Part shown: positions 1-6,712 of the stretch, in pieces
Layout of the letters: each line of letters opens with the position of its first letter
Numbering within the stretch: position 1 is the first letter of the stretch
Assembly: GCA_020217065.1 (NCBI GenBank)
Contig: JAIWOB010000015.1
Span: forward strand, 1 to 10,000
Reading direction: 5' to 3'
Origin: Chloroflexota bacterium
GTDB taxonomy: Bacteria; Chloroflexota; Anaerolineae; Anaerolineales; Villigracilaceae
DNA: 10,000 nt
Made by a program: the position numbers and the translations under genes
The notes under the pieces: generated by a model
The model's database searches: none
What the model was told of the DNA's origin: nothing
The model's input: the letters and a program-made list of their open reading frames with translations, nothing else

Positions 1-1068
1 GGGCGCGACGTTGCGGGCGTTCCCATCGTCGCCAGCCTCGAAGGCATGCCGCATCTGTTGATTGCCGGCGCCACCGGCTCCGGCAAATCGGTGTGCGTCA
101 ATTCGATTTTGACCTGCCTCCTGCTCTATAACACGCCCGACGACCTGCGCCTTGTTTTGGTGGACCCCAAGCGCGTGGAATTGACCGGCTACAACGGCGT
201 CCCGCACTTGCTCGGTCCTGTGGTCGTGGAGATGGAGCGAGTCGTTGGGGCTTTGCAATGGATGACCCGCGAAATGGACAAGCGTTATCATCTGTTCGCG
301 CAGGTCGGTTCGCGCAACATCACCGATTACAACGCCAAGATGAAATTGCAGGGGCAGAAGAAATTGCCTTATCTTGTCATTATCATTGACGAACTCGCCG
401 ACCTGATGATGATTGCGCCCGACGAAACCGAAAGGACCATCACCCGTCTGGCGCAATTGGCGCGCGCCACCGGCATCCACATGATTCTCGCCACTCAACG
501 CCCTTCCGTGGATGTGGTGACGGGTCTCATCAAAGCCAATTTTCCGGCGCGCATCGCTTTTGCTGTGGCGTCCAACACCGACAGCCGGGTCATCCTCGAC
601 CAACCCGGCGCGGAACGTTTGCTGGGGCGCGGCGACATGCTCTATCAGGCAGCCGACGCTCCCTCGGCGGCGCGTTTGCAGGGCGTCTTTGTATCCGACC
701 ATGAAATTCAACGCTTGACGGAATTTTGGCGGACTCAGGCGGGCGACGCCAGCCCCTATGCGGTGGCGGGCGTCCCAGCGGAAACCATCCCAGCGAACGC
801 GCCTTTAAAACAAGCGCCGCTTTGGGAAGAGGTTGAAAAAGTCGAAGGCGACCCGCTGTTCAACGACGCGGTGGAAATTGTCCGCAAGGAAGGGCGCGCT
901 TCGGTCTCAATGCTGCAAAGGAGGCTGCGTATCGGCTATACCCGCGCCTCGCGTCTTGTGGATACGATGGAAGAAAAGAAAATAGTCGGTCCGCCCGAAG
1001 GCGGCACGCAGATGCGCGCCGTGCTGGATTATGGACAGACCGCCCCGCCGCCGGATGACGGAACATAA
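1..1068 (+). CDS. ftsK: DNA translocase FtsK, C-terminal part (5' end outside window)
   Basis: The frame is open from base 1, so this is the last 355 residues of a larger protein; the N-terminal membrane and linker regions lie upstream. FtsK/SpoIIIE proteins are septum-located ATP-driven DNA pumps that clear and align chromosome termini during division. Seen here (residues counted from base 1): Walker A GATGSGKS at 23-30, Walker B LVIIIDE at 125-131, the conserved ATQRPSVDVVTG and LLGRGDML segments, then a linker rich in Pro and Ala, and from about 284 to 343 a winged-helix gamma domain (DPLFNDAVEIV ... GYTRASRLVD). That domain reads polar guide sequences and recruits recombinases in studied species. 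The protein ends soon after it with a short Pro-rich tail (TAPPPDDGT), a normal C-terminus. The first ATG in the window (base 46) is internal, not the start. A hairpin follows it. Family assignment is very secure; which chromosome-guide motif it reads cannot be told. Confidence 0.97.
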   Translation, partial: GRDVAGVPIVASLEGMPHLLIAGATGSGKSVCVNSILTCLLLYNTPDDLRLVLVDPKRVELTGYNGVPHLLGPVVVEMERVVGALQWMTREMDKRYHLFAQVGSRNITDYNAKMKLQGQKKLPYLVIIIDELADLMMIAPDETERTITRLAQLARATGIHMILATQRPSVDVVTGLIKANFPARIAFAVASNTDSRVILDQPGAERLLGRGDMLYQAADAPSAARLQGVFVSDHEIQRLTEFWRTQAGDASPYAVAGVPAETIPANAPLKQAPLWEEVEKVEGDPLFNDAVEIVRKEGRASVSMLQRRLRIGYTRASRLVDTMEEKKIVGPPEGGTQMRAVLDYGQTAPPPDDGT

Positions 1069-1104
1069 CGATTTTTGACCGGCAAGGTTTCCGCGAAAAA
1101 GGAC

Positions 1105-1154
1105 GCCCTGCGCGATGGAGATAGAACTCTCGCGGCGGGCTTCAGTTATTTTCA
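1105..1154 (+). terminator. Probable terminator after ftsK
   Basis: A hairpin can form between GCCC (1105-1108) and GGGC (1137-1140), continued inside by CGCGA (1111-1115) with TCGCG (1130-1134) and GAG (1118-1120) with CTC (1127-1129). There is a 2x2 mismatch (1109-1110 against 1135-1136) and a 6-nt loop. A loosely T-rich tail follows. The tail is weaker than a classical U-run, so this is only probable. It separates ftsK from the next transcription unit. Confidence 0.45.
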
Positions 1155-1203
1155 GTCTTGAAAGGCGTGACATAAATCCGTAAGAGACGCCGGGGTTGCA
1201 TAG

Positions 1204-1239
1204 TATAATTTTCGCCAGTATTTCCTCGGAGGAAGAATG
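1204..1239 (+). promoter_or_regulatory. -10 box and ribosome binding site of mcmA2
   Basis: A perfect TATAAT at 1204-1209 lies 28 bases upstream of the mcmA2 start; no convincing -35 box is seen at the expected distance. GGAGG at 1228-1232, four bases before ATG 1237, is a strong Shine-Dalgarno sequence and fixes the start. A predicted transcript would have a leader of about 20 bases. The same arrangement recurs before the TyrA-like gene. Confidence 0.6.
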
Positions 1240-1635
1240 ACCGAAAAGAAAATAAAAGTCTTAGTCGCCAAGCCCGGACTCGACGGGCATGACCGCGGAG
1301 CGAAAGTGGTGGCGCGCGCCTTACGCGACGCCGGCATGGAAGTGATTTACACCGGATTGCGCCAAACCCCCGAAATGATTGCCGAAGCCGCCTTGCAGGA
1401 AGACGTGGACGTGGTTGGGCTTTCCATCTTGTCCGGCGCGCACATGGCGTTGACTCCCCGCCTTATGGACCTGCTCAAAAAGAACGGACAATCCAACGTG
1501 CAGGTCTTCATCGGAGGCATTATCCCAGACGAAGACGTGCAGCGCTTGAAAGAAATGGGCGTGCGCGGCGTGTACGGTCCCGGCGCGTCCACCGAAGATA
1601 TTATTCGGGACGTCAAAATGTCGGTGGCGGGATAG
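1237..1635 (+). CDS. mcmA2: Methylmalonyl-CoA mutase, small B12-binding subunit / C-terminal domain protein
   Basis: This 132-residue protein is a stand-alone cobalamin-binding domain. It shows the three B12 signatures in order: D16-G-H18-D-R-G21 (the DxHxxG motif whose His coordinates cobalt), S63-I-L65 (SxL), and G93-G94 before IIPDED. The opening [20 protein letters not shown] is typical of the C-terminal domain of methylmalonyl-CoA mutase, which interconverts methylmalonyl-CoA and succinyl-CoA in propionate metabolism. In many archaea and some bacteria this domain is encoded apart from the catalytic TIM-barrel subunit, and the catalytic subunit is not in this window. The neighbour meaB, the mutase's dedicated G-protein chaperone, supports a mutase role over other B12 enzymes. 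The length is normal for the split subunit. A related acyl-CoA mutase (isobutyryl- or ethylmalonyl-CoA) would look the same at this level. Confidence 0.92.
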   Translation: MTEKKIKVLVAKPGLDGHDRGAKVVARALRDAGMEVIYTGLRQTPEMIAEAALQEDVDVVGLSILSGAHMALTPRLMDLLKKNGQSNVQVFIGGIIPDEDVQRLKEMGVRGVYGPGASTEDIIRDVKMSVAG

Positions 1636-1646
1636 ACGCCCGCCGG

Positions 1647-1676
1647 ACACAGAGTTAAAAAACTCTGTGTTTTATT
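1647..1676 (+). terminator. Intrinsic terminator or attenuator between mcmA2 and meaB
   Basis: Arms ACACAGAGTT (1647-1656) and AACTCTGTGT (1661-1670) are perfect 10-bp complements around an AAAA loop, followed at once by TTTATT. This has the shape of an intrinsic terminator but a fairly AT-rich stem (4 of 10 G-C pairs). It sits only 14 bases before the meaB ATG, so read-through or a separate meaB promoter is needed. It may tune the mcmA2:meaB ratio. Confidence 0.65.
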
Positions 1677-1684
1677 GTAAATTC

Positions 1685-2689
1685 ATGACCAGTTTTCAAG
1701 CCATTCTCGAGGGAGACCGCCTTGCCCTCTCGCGCCTGTTGACTCAGGTGGAAAACGACGCGCCCGAAAGCCGCGCGGCGTTGATTGAATTGTTTCCGCA
1801 CACGGGGCGGGCGCATCTTATCGGCGTGACCGGCGCCCCCGGCACAGGCAAATCCTCTCTGGTGAATCAACTTGCCCTTCATTACCGCAAGGCGAAAGAC
1901 AAACGCGTAGCGGTGATAGCCGTTGACCCAACCAGCCCCTTTAGCGGCGGGGCTGTCTTGGGAGACCGCGTGCGGATGCGCGACCTTGCCGGCGACCCCG
2001 GCGTCTTCATCCGTTCGATGGCGACCCGCGGCTCGCTGGGCGGGCTGGCGCAGTCCACCGCAAACGTGGCGCGGGTTTTCGACGCGGCAGGCTTTGACAT
2101 CGTCGTCATCGAGACCGTCGGCGCGGGACAGAGCGAAGTGGACATTGCCCGCCTCGCGCACACGACTCTTGTCGTCGAGGCGCCGGGTCTTGGAGATGAC
2201 ATTCAAGCCATCAAAGCGGGCATTCTTGAAATTGCCGACATTTTAGTCGTCAACAAAGCGGACCGCCCCGGCGTGGAGGCGACCGAAAAAGCGCTCAAGT
2301 CCATGCTCGAACTCGCGCACCCCGCGCGGCGGGTCTTTCGTCATCACGGGATTGAAATGGAGACTCCCCTGTATCAAGTCGAGTCTCGTCATCCGCTATG
2401 GATTCCCCCCATTCAGCGCACAATTTCCATTGACGGCGGCGGCGTTCCCGAATTGGTCGAAGCCATTGAGCGCCACGCCTCTTATTTAGCCCAAAGCGGC
2501 GACCGGGCGCTTCGGGAGCGCGCGCGTCTTGAAGCCGAGTTGGAAGGCTTAATCCGCGAAGAGCTGGTCGAGCGCTTCCGCCGCGAAATTTCAGCCGCGC
2601 GGTACGAAAAGGTCTTGGAACAAATCCTCCAGCGGGAATTATCTCCCGGCGAAGCGGTGAAATTATTGCTAAACGGCAGGTTCAAATGA
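1685..2689 (+). CDS. meaB: Methylmalonyl-CoA mutase-associated GTPase MeaB (ArgK family)
   Basis: This is a SIMIBI-class P-loop GTPase that loads adenosylcobalamin into methylmalonyl-CoA mutase and protects the enzyme from inactivation; older annotations call it ArgK (LAO/AO transport kinase). Counting from ATG 1685 (334 residues): Walker A GAPGTGKS at 50-57, AVDPTSPFSGG at 79-89, DRVRM at 94-98, the switch region IETVGAGQSE at 142-151, and the guanine-specifying NKAD at 190-193. The C-terminal helical arm that dimerises the protein is present. An in-frame GTG at 1667 would add six residues, but it lies inside the hairpin arm; ATG 1685 matches the usual N-terminus better. Neither start has a Shine-Dalgarno sequence, which is unusual. 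The gene follows the B12-binding mutase subunit, as in many genomes, and its stop overlaps the next start by ATGA. Confidence 0.95.
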   Translation: MTSFQAILEGDRLALSRLLTQVENDAPESRAALIELFPHTGRAHLIGVTGAPGTGKSSLVNQLALHYRKAKDKRVAVIAVDPTSPFSGGAVLGDRVRMRDLAGDPGVFIRSMATRGSLGGLAQSTANVARVFDAAGFDIVVIETVGAGQSEVDIARLAHTTLVVEAPGLGDDIQAIKAGILEIADILVVNKADRPGVEATEKALKSMLELAHPARRVFRHHGIEMETPLYQVESRHPLWIPPIQRTISIDGGGVPELVEAIERHASYLAQSGDRALRERARLEAELEGLIREELVERFRREISAARYEKVLEQILQRELSPGEAVKLLLNGRFK

Positions 2690-3240
2690 GCGTCATCTAT
2701 GGAGAACGAGTGCGTCTGCGCGCGGTGGAACGCGAAGACGTGAAGCGTTTTTTCGTCTGGGTGAACGACCCGGAGGTCACTCGTCATTTGTCTTTGTATT
2801 TACCCTTGTCCACCGTAGATGAAGAAAACTGGTTCGACTCGCTCGGCAAGCGCGACCCAAGAGAGAAACCGCTCGCCATCGAAATCCGCGACGGCGGCGG
2901 CTGGAAGCTAATAGGCAATTGCAGCGTGTTCGACATTGACTCGATAAGCCGCCAGGCGGAATTGGGCATTATGATTGGCGAAAAAGAAGAGTGGAACAAG
3001 GGATACGGCGCGGAGACGATGACTCTCCTGCTGCGCCATTGCTTCGAGACCTTGAATTTGAACCGCGCCTACTTGCGCGTTTACGCCGGCAACGAACGCG
3101 GAAAACGCGCCTACCAAAAGGCTGGTTTTGTCGTGGAGGGACGCTTGCGCGAAGCGGTTTATAAATGCGGAAAATACGACGACGTAATCGTCATGGGCGC
3201 GCTGCGCTCCGAATGGATTGCGCGAAAGAAGGAACGGTAA
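2686..3240 (+). CDS. GNAT-family N-acetyltransferase (RimJ/RimL-like)
   Basis: This 184-residue single-domain acetyl-CoA-dependent acyltransferase has the Acetyltransf_3 layout. The N-terminus GERVRLRAVEREDVKRFFVWVNDPEV is typical of RimJ/RimL and spermidine-acetyltransferase relatives. The pyrophosphate-binding loop is seen as N104-K-G-Y-G-A109, followed by helix AETMTLLLRHCF. The C-terminal signature N136-ERGKRAYQKAGF148 and VVEGRLREAVYKCGKY match the subgroup. It acetylates an amine (protein N-terminus, small amine or antibiotic), but the substrate cannot be told. It overlaps meaB by 4 bases (ATGA) and abuts prs exactly, so it is co-translated with both. Nothing in its sequence links it to B12 metabolism. 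Confidence 0.9.
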   Translation: MSVIYGERVRLRAVEREDVKRFFVWVNDPEVTRHLSLYLPLSTVDEENWFDSLGKRDPREKPLAIEIRDGGGWKLIGNCSVFDIDSISRQAELGIMIGEKEEWNKGYGAETMTLLLRHCFETLNLNRAYLRVYAGNERGKRAYQKAGFVVEGRLREAVYKCGKYDDVIVMGALRSEWIARKKER

Positions 3241-4233
3241 ATGACGCGTCACGTTCATCATGATTTAAAAGTCTATGGGGGCATCAAACTCTTTGTCGGC
3301 ACGGGGTCGCCGGAACTGGGACAAAAAATTGCCGACTATCTGGAACTGCCGGTCAGCGAGCGCGAAGTGCTCGAATTTCCAAACGAAAACCTGTTCGTGA
3401 AACTCGGCGGCAGCGTGCGCGGACAGGATGTTTATGTCATTCAAACCACCTCCTCGCCGGTGCATCGCAACCTGATGGAACTCCTCATCACCATCCAAAC
3501 CCTGCGGCTTGATTCGGCGGCGCGGATTACGGCGGTGATTCCGTACATGTGTTACGGGCGCTCCGACAAAAAAGACCAGCCGCGCGTGCCAATTACCGCC
3601 CGCCTCGTGGCGGACATGATTGAAGCGGCTGGAGCGGACCGCTACATGACCCTCGACCCGCACGCCGCCCAAGTGCAGGGCTTCTTTTCCATCCCCGGCG
3701 ACGTTTTGACCGCCTCTCACCTCATCTCCGCTTACATCAATCATTATCTCCGCGCCGGCATGAAAAACCCCGTCGTGGTTTCGGTGGACCTGGGATTCGC
3801 CAAAAAGGGGCGCAATTACGCGGCGGAAATGGACCTGCCCATCGCCTTCATCGAAAAGCGGCGGCTGGGCAACGACGCCAAGTCTGAAGCGCTGACCCTC
3901 ATCGGCGACGTCAAAGACCGCGACGTGATTATCGTAGACGACGAAGTGGACACTGGCGGCTCGATTGCCCAAGCCGTGAACGTGGCGAAGCAAAACGGCG
4001 CCCGCGACGTGTATCTGGCTTTTGTGCACGCCATTCTCTCTAAAAACGGCGCGGAACGCCTGGCGGAACTTCCCATCAAACATATTGTGACCACCGACTC
4101 CGTCCCCCTCTCTCTGGAAAAGAAAAAGGCTCTCGAAGGACGACTGACCGTGTTGTCCGTTGCGCCGCTGCTGGGCGAAGTCATCCGCCGCGCCCACGAG
4201 GGTCGCTCGGTGGGCGAGATGTTCAATGAATAA
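3241..4233 (+). CDS. prs: Ribose-phosphate pyrophosphokinase (PRPP synthase)
   Basis: It transfers pyrophosphate from ATP to ribose 5-phosphate, giving PRPP for purine, pyrimidine, histidine, tryptophan and NAD synthesis in the cytoplasm. The 330 residues cover both phosphoribosyltransferase-like halves. Seen: RSDKKD (107-112), LDPHAAQVQGFF (138-149) with the metal/ATP His at 141, VSVDLGFAKKGR near 180, the catalytic-lysine region I204-E-K206-R-R, and the PRPP loop VDDEVDTGGS (232-241). The C-terminal HEGRSVGEMF matches the family's HxxxSVSxLF ending. Two oddities: an N-terminal extension of about 14 residues before the usual start point (KLFVGTGSPELGQ), with no later in-frame ATG, and Glu-Val where class I enzymes usually have two hydrophobic residues in the loop. 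GAAGGAA just upstream, inside the GNAT gene, is a usable ribosome binding site; the ATG directly follows the GNAT TAA. Confidence 0.94.
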   Translation: MTRHVHHDLKVYGGIKLFVGTGSPELGQKIADYLELPVSEREVLEFPNENLFVKLGGSVRGQDVYVIQTTSSPVHRNLMELLITIQTLRLDSAARITAVIPYMCYGRSDKKDQPRVPITARLVADMIEAAGADRYMTLDPHAAQVQGFFSIPGDVLTASHLISAYINHYLRAGMKNPVVVSVDLGFAKKGRNYAAEMDLPIAFIEKRRLGNDAKSEALTLIGDVKDRDVIIVDDEVDTGGSIAQAVNVAKQNGARDVYLAFVHAILSKNGAERLAELPIKHIVTTDSVPLSLEKKKALEGRLTVLSVAPLLGEVIRRAHEGRSVGEMFNE

Positions 4234-4247
4234 TAGCGTTCGACGTT

Positions 4248-4265
4248 AAACGCGGGACGTTTTTT
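4248..4265 (+). terminator. Weak hairpin plus T-run between prs and mutM
   Basis: AAACG (4248-4252) can pair with CGTTT (4258-4262) around a CGGGA loop, and T continues to 4265. The stem is only 5 bp, so it is at best a leaky terminator or pause site. The mutM ATG comes 2 bases after the T-run, leaving no room for a ribosome binding site between them. Confidence 0.3.
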
Positions 4266-4267
4266 AC

Positions 4268-5071
4268 ATGCCTGAACTCCCCGAAGTCGAAACCATTGTC
4301 CGCGCGCTAAAGCCGCAACTGGTCGGAAGAACCATTCTCTCCGCCGACCTGCGCTGGGCGCGTTCCCTTGCGCTTCCTTCCCCAGCCCAATTCAAAAAAC
4401 AAATTGCGGGTCAAAAAATCCTGGACCTTTCGCGCCGCGCGAAGTATCTCGTCTTTCGGCTGGAATCTTACAGTTTCCTTGTGCATTTGCGAATGAGCGG
4501 CGATTTAACGCTCAGAGCGGGTAGAATCGAGCCTGAAAAACACGACCGCCTTCTTTTGCTCCTTTCGGACGAAAAATGTCTGGCGTTCAACGACCCGCGC
4601 AAGTTTGGGCGCGTTTGGCTGACGACCCGCCCTGAAACGGTCCTCGGCGGGCTGGGACCAGAGCCGCTTGAAAAAGGGTTCACGCCCCGTTGGCTTTTCG
4701 AAGCCTTGCGCCGCCGCAAACGTTCGCTTAAACCCCTGCTTCTCGACCAGACCTTTCTCGCCGGGCTGGGCAACATCTACGCCGACGAATGCCTGCATCT
4801 GGCAAAGTTGCATCCCCGCGCGGCTTCCAATCGCGTCAGCGAGGAACAGGCGCAAGCGCTGCACCGAGCGATTCGCGCCGTCCTGCGGGAAGGTATCCGC
4901 CGCAACGGCGCCAGCATAGACTGGGTATATCGCGGCGGCGGGTATCAAAATCATTTTCGCGTGTATGACCGCGAAGGCAAGCCTTGTCCGGTCTGCGGCG
5001 CGGCAATTCAGAAATTTATCCTCGGGCAGCGCGGAACGCACATCTGTCCCAATTGTCAGCGTTTGAGGTGA
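4268..5071 (+). CDS. mutM: Formamidopyrimidine-DNA glycosylase (Fpg/MutM)
   Basis: This base-excision-repair enzyme removes 8-oxoguanine and formamidopyrimidines and nicks the abasic site by beta/delta elimination. Its 267 residues match the usual length. Seen: the N-terminus MPELPEVE with catalytic Pro2 and Glu3, Lys59 in RAKYLVFRL (the conserved hairpin Lys), LRMSGDL, NDPRKFGRVW, the helix-two-turn-helix segment KPLLLDQTFLAGLGNIYADE, and a C-terminal zinc finger with Cys240, Cys243, Cys260 and Cys263. Arg255 lies in the QRGT turn that contacts the lesion. All residues needed for activity appear intact, and the GLGNIYADE plus zinc finger favour Fpg over Nei. It follows prs after 34 bases with no clear Shine-Dalgarno, and its stop overlaps the ribosome binding site of the next gene. 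Confidence 0.97.
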   Translation: MPELPEVETIVRALKPQLVGRTILSADLRWARSLALPSPAQFKKQIAGQKILDLSRRAKYLVFRLESYSFLVHLRMSGDLTLRAGRIEPEKHDRLLLLLSDEKCLAFNDPRKFGRVWLTTRPETVLGGLGPEPLEKGFTPRWLFEALRRRKRSLKPLLLDQTFLAGLGNIYADECLHLAKLHPRAASNRVSEEQAQALHRAIRAVLREGIRRNGASIDWVYRGGGYQNHFRVYDREGKPCPVCGAAIQKFILGQRGTHICPNCQRLR

Positions 5072-5074
5072 ATT

Positions 5075-5803
5075 ATGGACTTGACGATTTTTTATGTCCT
5101 GATAGCGGTGGCGGTGGGCTGGGTCATCGGCTTCTTCGATTCCAACCTTCGAACCTCCAAGAAAATACGCGCCATCGAAGAAAACGCTGAAAGGATGATT
5201 TTGGACGCCGAAAAGAAACTCGCAGAGGCGAAACGGGGAGCCTCTCCTTTTGCGGTTCAAGACGACCCTGGTCTTTTACGATTGAGAAAAAAAGACGGCA
5301 AATATATTTTGGATTTGGACGGAACAACCGCCGGCGGCGAACTCTCTTTGGAAAAAAGAAAGCGCCTGATGGAACTGATTACCATTTTTCGGCTTTGGCT
5401 GGAGCCCGCTGCGGGAATGGAGCGCGCGGTTTCTCAACCCCGCTCCGCCGAGCCCGACCCCATCCGCGAAGCGGTCTACGGTTTCAACCAGCCTGCCCGT
5501 GAGCCGGTTTCCCGCGCGCCGGCGCAGCCTGCCGCGCCGCAGAGCAAAAAGCCCGAGACGGAAAAGATTATCGCCTCCTCCAGCATTGTCCAGCAAATTG
5601 ACGCTATTCTTCAGGAAAGCCTTGAAAATACGCCCTTGGCAAAGCGGGGCGTCCGCTTGCAGGAATCCTCCCAGGGCGGCGTGGAGGTGTACATCGGATT
5701 GCAGAAATTTGAAACGGTGGAAGACGTTCCCGATTTGGAGATTAAGTCCGTCATTCGTTCCGCGATTGCGGAATGGGAAAAGAAATATACGCCGGGCATG
5801 TAA
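5075..5803 (+). CDS. Hypothetical membrane-anchored protein with coiled coil and conserved-looking C-terminal domain
   Basis: I do not recognise a family. The 242 residues show: one N-terminal hydrophobic helix (about 5-21, IFYVLIAVAVGWVIGFF) followed by basic residues, suggesting an outside-N, inside-C anchor; a charged helix likely to form a short coiled coil (about 24-54); a stretch LRLRKKDGKYILDLDG then a helix around 93-110; a Pro/Ala-rich flexible linker (about 115-160); and a compact C-terminal domain (about 165-242) with GVEVYIGLQKFETVEDVPD and a terminal helix IRSAIAEWEKKY. GAGGTG at 5065-5070 gives a good ribosome binding site, four bases before ATG 5075. It starts 3 bases after mutM and is the last gene of the run, closed by a terminator. 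Base usage is like its neighbours, so transfer is not suggested. Function unknown. Confidence 0.85.
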   Translation: MDLTIFYVLIAVAVGWVIGFFDSNLRTSKKIRAIEENAERMILDAEKKLAEAKRGASPFAVQDDPGLLRLRKKDGKYILDLDGTTAGGELSLEKRKRLMELITIFRLWLEPAAGMERAVSQPRSAEPDPIREAVYGFNQPAREPVSRAPAQPAAPQSKKPETEKIIASSSIVQQIDAILQESLENTPLAKRGVRLQESSQGGVEVYIGLQKFETVEDVPDLEIKSVIRSAIAEWEKKYTPGM

Positions 5804-5821
5804 CCGCTTGTTGAAGATGGG

Positions 5822-5846
5822 CGTCCCGTTTTGAGCGGGACGTTTT
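5822..5846 (+). terminator. Rho-independent terminator ending the plus-strand run
   Basis: CGTCCCG (5822-5828) pairs perfectly with CGGGACG (5836-5842) around a 7-nt loop, followed by TTTT (5843-5846). It lies 18 bases after the stop of the hypothetical gene and between convergent genes. Read on the minus strand the stem is not followed by a T-run, so it probably acts for the plus strand only. Confidence 0.8.
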
Positions 5847-5858
5847 GCGCGACGCGAA

Positions 5859-6704
5859 TTATTCTCTTTTGAATCTCGCCGTCAACACAGGGCAGTGAGC
5901 GTTTTCGGCGACTTCCGCCGTCACATTCGTCGCGTAAAACTGGCGCAGGGCGTTGACGCTATAGGGCGAGCCCATGCACAGGAGGTCGTAATCGCCCTCC
6001 TTAACTTCCGCCAGAATTTCTTCCACAACGTCGCCTTGCCGGGTCTTGACGCGCGCGGTTAAACCGTTGCTGTGGGCGGCGCTCAACCCCAAACGCAGAC
6101 TCTTTCCAACGGGAGTGTCGGTCTCGGTCAGGTTTTGCCAATGGTCGCCGACGGTTTTTGCGGTTGGGTAATTCAAGTCTATCGGCGGGACAATATGAAG
6201 GAGCGTGAGTTCGGCGCGGCTTTTCAGCGCTATTTGCATGGCGATATGTTCGGCGGTGACTTCGTATCCCAGCCCTCCCACGCAGATAAGAATCTTTCGC
6301 GGGGGAATGCGCGAATGGGGAACGTAGAGGATGGGCTGCTTGATTTGCTCCATTAAAACGCGGATGGAACGCCCCATCAACATGCGGCGGATTTGCGGGC
6401 GTCCCAGGGGACCGAGAACGACGATGCAGTCCGTTTTTTCGGCGCGGCGGGGAATGACCTCCTCCGCGCCGCCATTTTCCACCTCCAGGCTGTATTCCAC
6501 GTTCTGCTGTTGAAATAACGCGACGGCGCGTTCAAAGACGTCCTCCAGCGGATGATGGTCGTCTATGGCGGCGGGGTTGGGCGACTCGGTGACGCCCAAC
6601 AGGACGACTTTTTTTTCGAGGGAAACGGCGACCCATGCGCCGTATTCAATCGAGGACCAGGTCCCCGCAAAGCCGTTGGTTGCAATTAACAAATTGGATT
6701 TCAT
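5859..6704 (-). CDS. Universal stress protein with two tandem UspA domains
   Basis: The 281 residues hold two Usp alpha/beta domains. The first (about 1-133) begins MKSNLLIATNGF and carries a nucleotide-loop-like motif G98-x2-G101-x9-G111-R-S113, close to the G-2x-G-9x-G(S/T) pattern of ATP-binding Usp proteins but with Arg before Ser. The second (about 135-281) begins KILICVGGLGYEVTAEHIA; its equivalent loop (CMGSPYSVNALRQFYATNV) has lost the second glycine, so it probably does not bind ATP. It ends in the usual AENAHCPVLTARF strand. Usp proteins are cytoplasmic stress-response factors, some regulating transporters. AGGTAA about 9 bases upstream serves as ribosome binding site. It is last in the minus-strand operon, 8 bases after a ChrA-like gene, so it may act with that transporter; this is inference. 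Confidence 0.9.
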   Translation of the reverse strand: MKSNLLIATNGFAGTWSSIEYGAWVAVSLEKKVVLLGVTESPNPAAIDDHHPLEDVFERAVALFQQQNVEYSLEVENGGAEEVIPRRAEKTDCIVVLGPLGRPQIRRMLMGRSIRVLMEQIKQPILYVPHSRIPPRKILICVGGLGYEVTAEHIAMQIALKSRAELTLLHIVPPIDLNYPTAKTVGDHWQNLTETDTPVGKSLRLGLSAAHSNGLTARVKTRQGDVVEEILAEVKEGDYDLLCMGSPYSVNALRQFYATNVTAEVAENAHCPVLTARFKRE

Positions 6705-6712
6705 AAGCGGTT

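Noticed and set aside
1655..2206. A 183-codon antisense frame over meaB
   Set aside because: It covers the Walker A and switch regions of meaB, so it is a shadow of that conserved gene.
3265..4197. A 310-codon open frame antisense to prs
   Set aside because: It mirrors the codon bias of prs; its product is His/Arg/Gly-rich with no family pattern, no ribosome binding site and no room for a promoter.
4505..5260. A 251-codon antisense frame across mutM and the hypothetical gene
   Set aside because: It lies over two well-supported genes on the other strand and has no recognisable motif or start signal.
5836..5856. The GC-rich stretch after the plus-strand terminator as a terminator for the stress protein gene
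   Set aside because: Read on the minus strand the stem is followed by CCCATC, not a T-run, so there is no support for bidirectional action.
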